DNA of 58,198 nt, from contig NZ_JABXKI010000414.1 of the NCBI RefSeq assembly GCF_017115095.1, positions 1-58,198 of the forward strand, written 5' to 3'. The notes beneath the pieces are model-generated. The model was not told the origin of the DNA, ran no database searches, and saw only the letters and a list, made by a program, of their open reading frames with translations. The position numbers were made by a program, and so were the translations under genes. Numbering within the stretch: position 1 is the stretch's first letter; each line of letters opens with the position of its first letter. This document shows, one piece after another, positions 41,248-50,838 of this stretch. This DNA comes from Nostoc sp. NMS4. Its GTDB lineage: Bacteria; Cyanobacteriota; Cyanobacteriia; Cyanobacteriales; Nostocaceae.

Positions 41248-41546
41248 GATAAGTTTGTAGACGCTTGGGCGACTTCCCGTAGGATAAGTTGGCTAAGAGC
41301 GCTTAGAACTTGCAAAGGGAAAATAAACAAGAAACATCCTTGAGCTACAAGTTTAATGGTTTCTTGTTAGTCCACCTTTCCGAACAAGTGCGGGTTCGGT
41401 GAAGGCCTCCTCCCCAATCAAAAATCTGTATTTTCAGGGTGTAGGGGCGCACGATAAAACTTACCCCTAAATCACAAAACCAAAATTTGTCTAATTTTTG
41501 GATTTTGGGATATGTCCATGATGATGAGGTTTGAGGGGAGGAAAGC

Positions 41547-43217
41547 ATGAGGGATAATCTGTCGGCATCCTCTCGCGTAGATGGTGCGGAAACGGGTAGT
41601 GAATTAGAATGTTTGCCCTATAGTGTCCAGCATGACAATGAGGGCGTGTGTTTATTGGTGAAAATGGGGCCACACCGCATCCTCTTAGACTGTGGTTTGG
41701 AGGATATTTCCTTGCTGGGTAAGGGGCTTACTAAGTCAGGACGTGGAACTAGTTCGCCCTTACCAGCAGATTTAGTTTTGATTAGTCACGCCCACCCAGA
41801 TCATGCTAAAGGCTTACTAGAACTGCATAAAGCTTTTCCCAAGTTACCGATCTATGGTAGCGAGGTGACTAGTAAATTATTGCCGCTAAATTGGCTGGAC
41901 GAAGATCCTGAGAAAATCTCCCAATTTTTTCATGCCTTGCCGTTGCGATCGCCTGTGGAATTCCAAGATGGTTTGGTGGCAGAATTATTTCCCGCCGGGC
42001 ATCTACCAGGGGCAGTCGCAATTCTGCTGACATACACCACCCAGCAGCGTATTTACAAGCTACTGTATACAGGTGACTTTTTCTTATCGAATTCCCGGTT
42101 GGTAGAAGGTTTGCGTTTAGAGGAACTGCGGGGCTTGAACTTGGATGTACTAATCATTGAAGGTAGTTATGGCACATCCCGTCATCCGCACCGCCGCAAC
42201 CAAGAAAATCAACTAGCCGAGCGAATTAATCGAGCGATCGCTGACCATTGTTCTGTAATCCTTCCCACCCCGGCGTTAGGATTGGGTCAAGAATTATTAA
42301 TGCTCTTGCGATCGCATCACCACTTCACCGGACGAGATTTAGATATCTGGGTAGATGGTGCTGTCGCCACTGGATGTGATGCATACCTCGAACTGCTACC
42401 ACATCTCCCCCCATCGGTGCAAAACTTCGCCCGCCATCAACCTTTATTTTGGGACGAACGGGTACGTCCCCGCGTGCGTCGTTTACAACCAGAACATCGT
42501 TCCAGTGTCGGCAAATCACCTTGTATTGTCCTCACTGACTCGACATCTGATTTAGGTGAACATTGCCAACTAGATACCGGCCCTTGGCTGATTCTGCTAC
42601 CAGAAAAAATTGATATAAAACTTAACAAAGAATATTTAGCGCCCACTACTGTGGAAACCTATCTCTTAGCTCAACACAGTGATGGCCCTGGTACTACCCA
42701 GCTAATTCATAATTTACGACCGCAGCACGTCATTTTTGTGCACGGTTCTCCTGCTTACTTGGCAGACTTGACGAGCTTAGAAGAGTTGCAAAACCGCTAT
42801 CATGTACATTCGCCGGCGGCTGATACCTTGGTAGAACTGCCCATCGGTGATACATTTTTACAACCGGCAGCACCAGAGACTAACTACGAAGGCGAACTGA
42901 CAGAGTTAGGAACAGTAATCACAATTACCCTACCCAATGTGATTACTGCTGATACGCGTTGGCGGCAATTTGCCGATACTGGTTTAATTGAGGCTCGTTG
43001 GCAAGGGGAAGAACTAGTGTTAAGGGGATTGTCTCAACGAGAATTGCTCAATCAAAATAGCGATCGCTATACATGGACAGATGTAGACTGTTGTGGTAAT
43101 TGCCGACACCAAAGGGGGCAGAGGTGTTGGAACCCAGCTTCGCCGTTATATAACTTCAAGGTAACTCTCGAAGGTTACTGTCCTGCCTTTGAACGTCTAT
43201 CTAGTCCTGAGTCCTGA
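41547..43217 (+). CDS. Large metallo-beta-lactamase-fold hydrolase (beta-CASP-like)
   Basis: The protein has 556 aa. The metal-binding motif HAHPDH is at residues 81-86 in LVLISHAHPDHAKGL, with further sites in AGHLPGAVAILL (His near residue 153) and LYTGDFFLS (Asp near 178). The region after residue 200 resembles the beta-CASP insert of RNA- or DNA-processing members, and HVIFVHGSPAYLADL carries a late histidine. The C-terminus adds a Cys-rich module (CCGNCRHQRGQRCWNP ... GYC), perhaps a metal site. A GGGGAGGAAAGC ribosome site precedes the ATG. RNA processing is plausible but unproven. Confidence 0.85.
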   Translation: MRDNLSASSRVDGAETGSELECLPYSVQHDNEGVCLLVKMGPHRILLDCGLEDISLLGKGLTKSGRGTSSPLPADLVLISHAHPDHAKGLLELHKAFPKLPIYGSEVTSKLLPLNWLDEDPEKISQFFHALPLRSPVEFQDGLVAELFPAGHLPGAVAILLTYTTQQRIYKLLYTGDFFLSNSRLVEGLRLEELRGLNLDVLIIEGSYGTSRHPHRRNQENQLAERINRAIADHCSVILPTPALGLGQELLMLLRSHHHFTGRDLDIWVDGAVATGCDAYLELLPHLPPSVQNFARHQPLFWDERVRPRVRRLQPEHRSSVGKSPCIVLTDSTSDLGEHCQLDTGPWLILLPEKIDIKLNKEYLAPTTVETYLLAQHSDGPGTTQLIHNLRPQHVIFVHGSPAYLADLTSLEELQNRYHVHSPAADTLVELPIGDTFLQPAAPETNYEGELTELGTVITITLPNVITADTRWRQFADTGLIEARWQGEELVLRGLSQRELLNQNSDRYTWTDVDCCGNCRHQRGQRCWNPASPLYNFKVTLEGYCPAFERLSSPES

Positions 43218-43277
43218 GTCATCAGTCCTGAGTTAGGATTTGTGACTCAGCACTCGGCACTCAGCACTCAGCACTAA
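43211..43277. repeat. Short tandem repeats (CTGAGTC and CACTCAG units)
   Basis: The stretch begins ctgagtcctgagtcatcagt, includes cctgagttagg and ends gcactcagcactcagcacta, just after the stop of the 556-aa hydrolase gene. It is of the same STRR type as those at 12859 and 19591. No CRISPR-like unique spacers are present. Confidence 0.65.
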
Positions 43278-43281
43278 TTAT

Positions 43282-43593
43282 TTATTCTGGATTCGAGTCA
43301 GTGTAACGGTTGTGGATACGCTCTGCTTCGGGACAATCTTCAGTCATCAGAGGTTCGACATTACCGCGTGGTACTGAAGCCAATTTTTGCGTTACAGCAC
43401 CAATGCTCTCGAGGCGAACCATTTCTTCCCAAGAACAAACTTCGTCCTCTTCTTCTGTTTCATAGCGTAGGGTCACTAAATCTCCCTCTATGTCTATGAT
43501 GCGGGCGCGTTCAATCCAGCGTTGCTGGTCCCGCAAGAAAACACATACCTCGCGCCCATCGCAACACAGTTGATAAATCTTGCGGTGTAGCAT
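43282..43593 (-). CDS. Conserved cyanobacterial hypothetical protein (103 aa)
   Basis: The protein starts MLHRKIYQLCCDGREVCVFL and continues as a small beta-rich domain (RWIERARIIDIEGDLVTLRYETEEEDEVCSWEEMVRLESIG), ending in a polar tail. The pattern of strands, three cysteines and the SWEEMVRL stretch recalls a small protein family restricted to cyanobacteria (I believe DUF6679, not verified). It is convergent with the hydrolase gene, separated by an STRR array. Its function is unknown. Confidence 0.7.
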   Translation of the reverse strand: MLHRKIYQLCCDGREVCVFLRDQQRWIERARIIDIEGDLVTLRYETEEEDEVCSWEEMVRLESIGAVTQKLASVPRGNVEPLMTEDCPEAERIHNRYTDSNPE

Positions 43594-44154
43594 GTACTGT
43601 TTCTGCCTTTTTAAACAACGTAGTTAAACCTGTCAAAATCTGGGTTCTACCCCATTACATTACACCTTTAAGAGGTTAATTTCACTGTTCAAAATAAGTA
43701 CGCTTCATAACCCAATCCCAAGATTTGCTTCTATTTGTCAAAATATCAGGATAGTGTTGGGTTATAAACCACCTACTCTAGCAATGAACTCAATCTCTCT
43801 CCGGCTCATTCTAGGGAATGTCTGCTTCTATAGAAGTCAAACAATTCAGTACCTGTCCTTACCAGGTTCATATTTGTTGGTGAGTCATTCTTACCATTAT
43901 GTAATAAAGAATACTCCAAAACAATCGTTGATTGCGGTTGTTTAACTTGCCTACTTTTAATCATTGGCATTACTGGGAAGTCCGGGGACTTGGCTTTACT
44001 TTTACCCACTTGTATCTGATCTTAACTCATTCTCTTGCTGACCTTGATGTTTTTCAACCACAACACCCAAATAGTTTTGAGTTTTTCAGGTTTTTTTCTG
44101 AAAAAAGGGAAGAGGTAGAGGGAAAGACCATGAGAAAATTCTACTCTAGAAGTA
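43594..44154. other. Intergenic region, no gene seen
   Basis: These 561 bases contain only short frames without family features. I see no tRNA, hairpin-plus-T-tract or named repeat. The sequence tttttttctgaaaaaaggga near 44090 is a small A/T-rich inverted repeat close to the end of the minus-strand 72-aa gene and could help end its transcript. Confidence 0.4.
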
Positions 44155-44373
44155 TCAGGAGGATTTATTTGGTAAAGGAAATTCTATAAGCACGTTCGAG
44201 GAGGATGCTTCTCGTTTAATTTTTCCGGCGCGAACTGCATCATATAGGGCTGCGAGTTCTGGCAAATCGTCTAACTGATAGCATTTAGTGGCTAGCACCT
44301 GCTGGAGTAAACCCTCAGATTCAACACTAAGATATCCAGTTTGGAAAGCAGATGCGATAATTGTGCGAATCAT
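44155..44373 (-). CDS. Conserved small hypothetical protein (72 aa)
   Basis: The protein starts MIRTIIASAFQTGYLSVESEGLLQQVLATKCYQLDDLPELAALYDAVRAGKI. This is an all-helical soluble sequence with the recurrent MIRTIIASAxQTGYL start that I recognise from several cyanobacterial small proteins of unknown role. There is no membrane span. It is alone, with 257 bases of non-coding DNA upstream (44374-44630) in which I see nothing. Confidence 0.65.
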   Translation of the reverse strand: MIRTIIASAFQTGYLSVESEGLLQQVLATKCYQLDDLPELAALYDAVRAGKIKREASSSNVLIEFPLPNKSS

Positions 44374-44630
44374 CTTAATTAGGGCAGAGTGAGCAAATTA
44401 TTAGCTATAGTGTGGAACATTTTCTTCTGTTGCTAATTGATATGAAACATTAATACTATGTGATTACTATTACGTTTAACCAGTGATTTATATCACAATA
44501 TGAGTTTTCGATACTCCGTTTTGTAATATACAGAGATAAAAGAGCATCGGAATTTTCAGCATCAAGGTTGAAAAACTAAATGTTTTAACAAAATTAGAAT
44601 ACAACAATTTTTTTCAACAAGCATCAACAA

Positions 44631-45419
44631 TCAAGCAAAAAACTGCCGGAAATCTTCATCTTTTTGACTTAATTGTACCCAGTCTAAGTTTAATGACTGG
44701 AATTTTTGCACCAAGCGATCGCAAGCTGGACGTTCGGTAGCGTAATGTCCGGCATCGATTAAAATAAGGTTGCGATCGCGGCTTTCTTGAAACTGATGAA
44801 ATTTACAGTCAGAAGTTAGGTAAGCTTGGGCAGCAGTTTTAGCGACGGCTGAAATGTAACTAGCCCCCGAACCACCCAAAACAGCAACTCGTGATATTGT
44901 TTGCTGTAAATCCGCAGTTGGGGAAAAAATCAAATTAGGGGGAGTAAGTCGGGTTTGAATGGTTGCGAGTAATTCTTGTAAGGTTAGAAATGGCTCTAGC
45001 GAACCAACACGACCATATCCTAATCCGGCTTGTGTAGGTACTATGGGAGTAACTTCTTTGAGTTCTAAAATTTGAGCTAAAACGTCAGCAGTCCCATCTT
45101 GCACTTGGTCAAAATTCGTATGAGCAGTGTAAACACCAATATTGTGGGTAAAGGCTAACCGTACCATTTCGGCGATCGCTTCACCAGTGCGTAAAGATTT
45201 GAGAGGATTAAAAATCAAGGGGTGATGGGCAAATATTAGATTAGCATTTTCTGCGATCGCTTCCTGCATTACCGCCAAAGTTGGTGTCAAACACACCAAA
45301 ACCCGTGTTTTTTCCTGCAAAATTCCTGGTTCAATCTGCCAGCCACAATTATCCCAGCTTTCACACCAAGCAGGATTCGCCCATGCTTCAAACCAAGTAA
45401 TTAAATCAGCAATTTTCAT
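44631..45419 (-). CDS. Nif3-like dinuclear metal centre protein (YbgI/NIF3 family)
   Basis: The protein has 262 aa from ATG 45419 (MKIADLITWFEAWANPAW); the frame runs six codons further to a TTG. Metal ligands of the Nif3 fold are visible: LIFAHHPLIFNPLKS (His pair), AHTNFD (His, Asp) and LILIDAGHYATERPA (His, Glu). VLGGSGASYISAVAKTAAQAYLTSDCKFH matches the family core. Often annotated as GTP cyclohydrolase type 1-like, but the true substrate is unknown. It starts 31 bases after the 249-aa gene, so the two form one unit. Confidence 0.9.
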   Translation of the reverse strand: MKIADLITWFEAWANPAWCESWDNCGWQIEPGILQEKTRVLVCLTPTLAVMQEAIAENANLIFAHHPLIFNPLKSLRTGEAIAEMVRLAFTHNIGVYTAHTNFDQVQDGTADVLAQILELKEVTPIVPTQAGLGYGRVGSLEPFLTLQELLATIQTRLTPPNLIFSPTADLQQTISRVAVLGGSGASYISAVAKTAAQAYLTSDCKFHQFQESRDRNLILIDAGHYATERPACDRLVQKFQSLNLDWVQLSQKDEDFRQFFA

Positions 45420-45450
45420 AATTATTTTCTTCAGCAATTTTAATTGCTAA

Positions 45451-46200
45451 TCAGCGTCTCTGTGGTTGAATATTTAATTTTAATGCTAATTGCTGGCGCA
45501 TTTCTTGGTAAGGTTTGTTCCATACAGGGCTAGCATTCCAGTCCCATGCCGCTACTGGAATAAGTTGTTCCTCGGCCAGATAAGTTAGCAAACGGTATTC
45601 ATCTTCTGGTTCACGAGAAAAGGTGAAGGGGTTGCGGTAGCCCGTCTCACACAGTTTATAAGATACGACCTGACCATGCTTAATACGTTGTAAAAGTTCC
45701 TTGCCTTTAGCTAGTAAATAATCAAAAAAAACGAGACTAAAAGGTTCTACGTGCGCGCGATTTTGTGGCTCTTTTTGTACCCATCTTGCCCAGTCAAATC
45801 CATATATAAAATCATGCACATAACGGAAGCGTATTTCCGTTTTACTTCCGAACATCTCTGTCAAACAAACCATCTTTTCTCCAAAAACTTTTAAGAAAGG
45901 AATAGCGCCCTCATCTGCGGTTAAAGCCTGTCTAAGCATACTACTTACCAGAAAATCAAAATCCCAGAAGATGTTTTCCGGGAAGTTTTGCAATTGAGTA
46001 CTGACTATGCTTTCGAGAGTTTGTTGAAGGGTTGTGATAATTTCAATGTCAGTGGTTTCTTCCCTAATCAAATTTCCCAATTCTGCAAAACTGGTAATTA
46101 ATGTTTTTTGAGGACTAAGTGACAATAATTTAGCAGACTGCTGGGCAAGGATTTCATCAATAACTTGAAAAGTATTAGTTGGTGTTAGTTCTTGCTTCAT
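45451..46200 (-). CDS. Hypothetical protein (249 aa)
   Basis: The soluble, mostly helical protein has no signal peptide or membrane span. Notable stretches are PENIFWDFDFLVSSMLRQAL, FRYVHDFIYGFDWARWVQKEP, FSLVFFDYLLAKGKELLQRIKHG and PVAAWDWNASPVWNKPYQEMR, with many conserved-looking aromatic residues. No family is recognised. It lies upstream of the Nif3-like gene with a 31-base gap and is probably co-transcribed. Confidence 0.7.
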   Translation of the reverse strand: MKQELTPTNTFQVIDEILAQQSAKLLSLSPQKTLITSFAELGNLIREETTDIEIITTLQQTLESIVSTQLQNFPENIFWDFDFLVSSMLRQALTADEGAIPFLKVFGEKMVCLTEMFGSKTEIRFRYVHDFIYGFDWARWVQKEPQNRAHVEPFSLVFFDYLLAKGKELLQRIKHGQVVSYKLCETGYRNPFTFSREPEDEYRLLTYLAEEQLIPVAAWDWNASPVWNKPYQEMRQQLALKLNIQPQRR

Positions 46201-46491
46201 AGTAATAGAAATGGCCCAGACAGCTTACACTAAACATTAGTGTACATCGACATAAATAGATTATTAAATAATCACAAATAAACTTAACTTTTGAGTTTAC
46301 AAATTTTCATGAATTATTTAATGTATATCTGGTTAATTTGGCATTAAGACTTTTGATGAGAAAGGTATCACGGCGAAATTTATTGACTGCATATCACCGC
46401 AAGTCTGGGAGATTATACCCAAAAGGTAGGCGATATAACGAGAGTTTTTAAACTCCACAAAACTATACCCTAAATAAAACTTGAGAATCGG

Positions 46492-46905
46492 CTATCCAGA
46501 GATGTGAATAACCAATTCTCTAGAATGACTGCGTTGGCGGTGTTCCCAAATATAAATTCCCTGCCAAGTTCCCAGTACTAAGTGGCCGCGATTAATGGGG
46601 ATATGTTCAGAAGTGTGAGTGAGTGCAGTACGGATATGTGCTGGCATATCATCTGAACCTTCTGCATCATGAATGTATTTGCCTGATTCTGGCACGAGTT
46701 TCGCCATAAAATTAGCTAGATCCACAAGAACATCAGGATCGGCATTTTCTTGGATAACTAAACTGGCTGAAGTATGGCGCAAAAATAAAGTACAAAGACC
46801 AGTTTCAACTCCCGATTCGGCAACTGCGGCTGCAATTTGTGTAGTGATGTTGTAAAAAGATTTGCCAGTGGTGGAAATTTTTAGTAACTTTTGGTAGTGA
46901 GTCAT
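46492..46905 (-). CDS. YjbQ family protein (UPF0047)
   Basis: The protein has 137 aa, as the family (about 135). Conserved blocks are FYNITTQIAAAVAESGVETGLCTLFLRHTSASLVIQENADPDV, then YIHDAEGSDDMPAHIRTALT, SEHIPINRGHLVLGTWQGIYIWEHR and the ending SRELVIHISG. The His and Asp residues form the metal or active site. Some members rescue thiamin-phosphate-synthase mutants, and that is the source of the common name, but the physiological role is open. It is a single gene, with 291 non-coding bases upstream of no clear content. Confidence 0.92.
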   Translation of the reverse strand: MTHYQKLLKISTTGKSFYNITTQIAAAVAESGVETGLCTLFLRHTSASLVIQENADPDVLVDLANFMAKLVPESGKYIHDAEGSDDMPAHIRTALTHTSEHIPINRGHLVLGTWQGIYIWEHRQRSHSRELVIHISG

Positions 46906-46948
46906 TTAAAACAGTAATTATTGATGAGAGTAAAAGCTAATTAGGAGT

Positions 46949-47173
46949 TCAATCTGCTTGTTTTGCTTGTTGTTCTGCTGATGGTTGATCGTTAGATTGA
47001 GTATGTTTTCTCGTAAAGAGGCTTAACACCGCATTTACAGACTCTTTGACAAAATTGGGGATGATAGGTGTATTAGGCAGATTGTGAGATAAAGCTGTAA
47101 TATTTACTGGATCTGGCTCTGGCAGATGTAAACTCTTTTTAGCGGATGTTGTATCGTTTTGGTTGGTATTCAT
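46949..47173 (-). CDS. Hypothetical small protein (74 aa)
   Basis: A low-complexity, polar sequence begins MNTNQNDTTSAKKSLHLPEP. It has one helical stretch PNFVKESVNAVLSLFTRKHT and a Gln/Ala-rich tail. No family is recognised and the frame is short. An upstream GC-poor region and its ATG start are acceptable, but coding is only moderately supported. Its neighbours YjbQ (43 bases downstream) and the MurG-like gene (142 bases upstream) share the strand. Confidence 0.45.
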   Translation of the reverse strand: MNTNQNDTTSAKKSLHLPEPDPVNITALSHNLPNTPIIPNFVKESVNAVLSLFTRKHTQSNDQPSAEQQAKQAD

Positions 47174-47315
47174 AGTTTTTGTAGCTCAGGAATGAAATAA
47201 ACTGTTACTTGATGTAAAAATGCAACAAAGGCGATTCCAGCAGTCAGGCTAATTCTAAAGTTTCTTTATCTATGCTTGAAGATTCCATTATTAATTGATG
47301 TTACTTTGAATAACT

Positions 47316-48398
47316 TTATTTTGTCTGTAAATAATTGATCACAGCTTTAGCGATCGCTTCATTACCATCCTTAGCAATTGGTTGAGATTGCTTTGGTGGT
47401 TGGGGTAACTCATGCAGAAAATTCCAAGTTCCTTGAAAAAACTCAAATGGGGTGATAATTTGATGCTGATTATAATTAGTTATGCCTTCTACTATAAAAG
47501 TTGCTTCGGCAAAGTCTTGACGCGGTATAGTGACAATTGGTAATCCTAATATTGTGGCTTCAGAAAAAGTGCCGTAACCAGGTTTAGAGACGACTCGCCC
47601 ACAAATAGGCATAAAATCTACAGGGCGGTATTTGCGGTCATTAATTTTCACTAAATTAGGTAAATCAGGGGCAGATTGATCGAATACGATAAATTGCCAA
47701 TCTGGAAATCGCGCCAGGTTATCATAAGGAATTTGCTGTAAACCCAAGCCGCCAAAGGTCAACAAAATAGTTTTTTCGACTGGTACAGTTATTCCCCAAA
47801 GAGAGCATAAATCATCAGCAGAGTAACGGGGGGAACCGCCTGTTAAGCCCACATCTGTGATATGATTAAAAGCTGGCATTGGTTCGTGGAAAGGGAGACG
47901 AAACAAGCGATCGCACTTTGAATACCAATCACTAATCCAATCTGCAACTGGGGTAAATTCGCCTCCCCAATTCCGGTAGATAAAGTCCCAGCCAAAGTTA
48001 CTCATCATCCAGCAAGGAATATTTGCAGCTTTGGCAAACCCAGGAGCAAGGAAGGGAATATCTGCCAAGATAAGATTAACGCGATTTTGGCGGATAAAAT
48101 TCACTTCTGAGGTAATCAGCGAATTTTGATGCTTTTTAATATCGAGCAACTTTTCTAAAGTCGCTACTTTATCCATCGTCAAACTATCTGTTTGCACTAC
48201 ACCCAAATCAAATGCACGGGGACGATAGATAAAATCGCCTTCTATATAGCACTCTAGCAGCCAGCGTGGGGCAGTACTCACCACAATTAGCAGAACTTCT
48301 GGACATAATTTTTGAATTGTTGCGGCTACAGATGCGGTGCGGGTAGCATGACCAAAGCCGTGGTTAGTTATGGCTAAGTATAAAATTGGGCGTTCCAT
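47316..48398 (-). CDS. MurG-like glycosyltransferase (GT28-type, GT-B fold)
   Basis: The protein has 360 aa. The N-terminus MERPILYLAITNHGFGHATRTASVAATIQKLCP is the glycine-rich donor-strand start typical of MurG/GT28-like and L-arabinokinase-type GT domains. Later elements are ILLTFGGLGLQQIPYDNLARFPDWQFIVFDQSA and VVSKPGYGTFSEATILGLPIVTIPR, the nucleotide-sugar-binding loop. It is soluble, with no anchor. The substrate is unknown; a role in glycolipid or carbohydrate salvage is possible. Confidence 0.8.
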   Translation of the reverse strand: MERPILYLAITNHGFGHATRTASVAATIQKLCPEVLLIVVSTAPRWLLECYIEGDFIYRPRAFDLGVVQTDSLTMDKVATLEKLLDIKKHQNSLITSEVNFIRQNRVNLILADIPFLAPGFAKAANIPCWMMSNFGWDFIYRNWGGEFTPVADWISDWYSKCDRLFRLPFHEPMPAFNHITDVGLTGGSPRYSADDLCSLWGITVPVEKTILLTFGGLGLQQIPYDNLARFPDWQFIVFDQSAPDLPNLVKINDRKYRPVDFMPICGRVVSKPGYGTFSEATILGLPIVTIPRQDFAEATFIVEGITNYNQHQIITPFEFFQGTWNFLHELPQPPKQSQPIAKDGNEAIAKAVINYLQTK

Positions 48399-48496
48399 TT
48401 TTTAAGTTAGGAGTTAGTAGTTATCTAATCACTGCTTTAAGTTATGCAAAGCAGCGCAATTAAGTATTTTAGGATTTTCTAGAGATTTAGATATGC

Positions 48497-48829
48497 TCAC
48501 CAATTTTTTTCCAGCTTAAAGCTTCCATACAAAATAGTAATATCAAAAATATCTGTATGAAAGAGTGCAGGATGAGAGTAATTTTCTTTACCTAATAAAA
48601 AATCAAATATATCTGCTTCTGCGTCACAGGCATCTTCGGGAAAGAGCAAATTCCATTTTATTTCCCGACAATCGTAAAAAACAAAACGATAGGGCAAACG
48701 CTCATCAGGTTCGTATACACAATCAATATATACTTCTTTACCCCACAACACGACTTGCACGTTCGTAATCAAAGAAGTAGAATTTCCTAAACCGAGTAAA
48801 GCGAAGTCATCGATAATGTAACTCTTCAT
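48497..48829 (-). CDS. Hypothetical protein (110 aa)
   Basis: The small, acidic, soluble protein begins MKSYIIDDFALLGLGNSTSL. Beta-rich stretches include TNVQVVLWGKEVYIDCVYEPDERLPYRFVFYDCREIKW, and it ends FDITILYGSFKLEKNW. Cyanobacterial genomes carry many such 100-130-aa immunity-like or cold-spot proteins of unknown function, so I give no function. It starts 70 bases after the end of the class V PLP gene. Confidence 0.6.
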   Translation of the reverse strand: MKSYIIDDFALLGLGNSTSLITNVQVVLWGKEVYIDCVYEPDERLPYRFVFYDCREIKWNLLFPEDACDAEADIFDFLLGKENYSHPALFHTDIFDITILYGSFKLEKNW

Positions 48830-48898
48830 TTGACATATTTAATATAGGGAATTAAAATAATAATTCCCAGAGAGACAACTTATTATAACTCCTAATTT

Positions 48899-50086
48899 TT
48901 AACTATTTTTGCAAAAGCTTTGAATCGCCTCAACTAATAAGTCGATTTCCGATTCTAAAGTAAAGTAATGAACGGTGGCGCGTATACAGCTAGGATCGGC
49001 AATTGTCCGAGTTAATATTCTTTGTGATTCTAAAAATTGCACTAATTTGAGATTAGCTTGGGGCTGACTATTTGTAAGTTGGAAGGAGACTATACCGCTT
49101 TCAGGTGGGGAAGTTCGCAAACATTTAATATTGGATAATGCTGTTAATTGTCGCCAGAGGTACTCACTGTTATGGCAAATTTGTTCGTAACGTTCCTGTG
49201 ATGTTCCCCATTGCTGATGAATTGCGATCGCTTCCTTTAACCCAAGATACAACGGATAAGCTAATGTAGACACTTCGTATCGTCGCCCATCTGGAAGCCA
49301 ATCCACAGGCTGAGATTGACTATCTACAACAATGCCATTCAAGCCAATAAACGTAGGTTTCAGGCTTTCTCGTGCTTCTGGGCGGACATACAAGCCACCA
49401 GCACCGGCAGGGCCACATAACCATTTGTGACCAGTAAAAGCATAAAAATCTACTCCCAATTCAGTTAAATTTAAAGGCAATAAACCAGCAGATTGGGCAG
49501 CATCTATCAGTAAAAAAGAATGATTATTTCTGCATACTTCGGCAATTTTATCAAGAGGTAAAACTTGACCAGTATTCCAGAAAACATGACTCAATATCAC
49601 AAGACGGGTATTGGGGCGTAAGTGCTGGGCAATAATTTTTACAGGATCGCCCTCATTTAAAGTCGCTTTTAGGGGACAAGTGGTAACTTCCACTGCGAAC
49701 CTGCGCGAGATTTCTTGAGATGTAGCAATTACGCCGGGATGTTCGCAGTCTGATAGCAGCAGATGGTCGCCAGCCCGCCATTCGATGCCCCACATGGCGA
49801 TATTACAGCCAACAGTGACATTTTGGGTGAGAGTAATTGTTTCAAATGGTGCATGAAACTCAGAAGCGATCGCAACTCTAGCAGCTTGAGTCTGAGGCGC
49901 TATCCAGCTATACGCCTCATTGCCAAAGGGGCCTATTTCCTGAACATAAGCTTGAGTTTGAGCGATCGCATCCATTGCCCTTTGGGGCATCGGCCCTTGT
50001 CCCCCATAATTAAAATAAGTCTTGTTTGCTAAAGCGGGAAATTGCTCTCGATGCAGCTTGATTGGTGATGCAGAAATACTAGTCAT
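48899..50086 (-). CDS. Class V PLP-dependent enzyme (cysteine/cystine lyase-like, C-DES type)
   Basis: The 395-aa protein has the aminotransferase class V fold. The PLP-anchoring Lys lies in FYAFTGHKWLCGPAGAGGLYV near residue 225; the PLP-aspartate region is LLIDAAQSAG. It lacks the flexible active-site Cys loop of true cysteine desulfurases. The sequence resembles the Synechocystis L-cysteine/cystine C-S lyase (C-DES), which releases sulfide or persulfide. Alternatives are isopenicillin-N epimerase-like or selenocysteine lyase-like functions. The cofactor fold is certain; the reaction is inferred. Confidence 0.82.
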   Translation of the reverse strand: MTSISASPIKLHREQFPALANKTYFNYGGQGPMPQRAMDAIAQTQAYVQEIGPFGNEAYSWIAPQTQAARVAIASEFHAPFETITLTQNVTVGCNIAMWGIEWRAGDHLLLSDCEHPGVIATSQEISRRFAVEVTTCPLKATLNEGDPVKIIAQHLRPNTRLVILSHVFWNTGQVLPLDKIAEVCRNNHSFLLIDAAQSAGLLPLNLTELGVDFYAFTGHKWLCGPAGAGGLYVRPEARESLKPTFIGLNGIVVDSQSQPVDWLPDGRRYEVSTLAYPLYLGLKEAIAIHQQWGTSQERYEQICHNSEYLWRQLTALSNIKCLRTSPPESGIVSFQLTNSQPQANLKLVQFLESQRILTRTIADPSCIRATVHYFTLESEIDLLVEAIQSFCKNS

Positions 50087-50176
50087 AATTCACAAGGGAT
50101 ATTGATATTCAGAAGTATTTGTACTTTGTGGTGAGAGTAAGGAAATTAATTTAAGCCCTCGCTGCTAAATTTCATC

Positions 50177-50629
50177 TCAAATCAGTAACGATAAATGCTT
50201 TTTGACTTTATGTGCTAAATTCTGGGCTGTTTGAGAAGTAATCAAATGGTGTTTGAACTCTGATACATGATGCCACGGATTAACCTTGCCATCTGGATCG
50301 GACTCGTAACGGGGGAAGAGATGCCAATGAATATGTGGATCGCTATTTCCATAACAGGCATAATTCATTTTCCACGGATTAAAAGCGTTAACAATAGCTT
50401 TTCCTGCCAGCATCACCTCTTGAAATAGGGCGGATTGGATGGGTAGGGGAAGTTCATGCAACTCTCTAATATGTTTTTTCAGAAGGATGAGGGAGTATCC
50501 GCGATGAAATTGATGATCGCCAATCACAAAGATTGAATGCTCGAATTCGTGGATAAAGTAGGGATTCTGACCGTTTCTCCAGAGTGTGACACGCTCACAG
50601 ATGAGACACGGCTCATGTTGTTTTATCAT
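50177..50629 (-). CDS. HIT-family protein (histidine triad)
   Basis: The protein has 150 aa from ATG 50629 (MIKQHEPCLICERVTLW). The frame also opens at a TTG at 50698, which would add 23 residues that are not part of the fold. The catalytic triad is HIHWHLFPRY (His-x-His-x-His near residues 105-110), and the nucleotide-binding strands include GYSLILLKKHIRELHELP. A CxxC (CLIC) at the N-terminus may bind zinc. HIT proteins hydrolyse or transfer nucleotide monophosphates; the exact substrate is open. Confidence 0.88.
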   Translation of the reverse strand: MIKQHEPCLICERVTLWRNGQNPYFIHEFEHSIFVIGDHQFHRGYSLILLKKHIRELHELPLPIQSALFQEVMLAGKAIVNAFNPWKMNYACYGNSDPHIHWHLFPRYESDPDGKVNPWHHVSEFKHHLITSQTAQNLAHKVKKHLSLLI

Positions 50630-50838
50630 GTACCCTTGTAATAATGGACAAACTGTGGTTGAGCACTCTCTCTCAGTTGTAATTTGGGAGAAAAGCAAAC
50701 GTTTATGCTGTTTACGCTAATAGCTAGCTGTTGACAGTATAAAATAAACAGCAAATTAAGCGTGGACGCGATGCCACTTCCAGACTTTAATTGTCAGAGT
50801 TACTCCCAGAGTGTGCTAATTCTTGTTAACTTAAAAGG

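Noticed and set aside
41328..41366. Inverted repeat caagaaac/gtttcttg as a terminator for the 40-aa gene
   Set aside because: The stem is only 8 bp, the loop is 23 bases, and there is no T-tract.
42325..42646. Frames on both strands within the large MBL-fold gene
   Set aside because: These are overlapping shadow frames. The gene itself is long, in one frame and full of recognisable motifs.
43211..43277. Repeated CACTCAG and CTGAGTC units as a CRISPR array
   Set aside because: Units are 7-8 bases, contiguous or nearly so, with no spacers of unique sequence and no cas genes nearby. They fit cyanobacterial STRRs.
43754..44189. Plus-strand frames of 63 and 85 codons in the intergenic region
   Set aside because: They lack start context and family features, and they overlap the minus-strand 72-aa gene that has a recognisable start.
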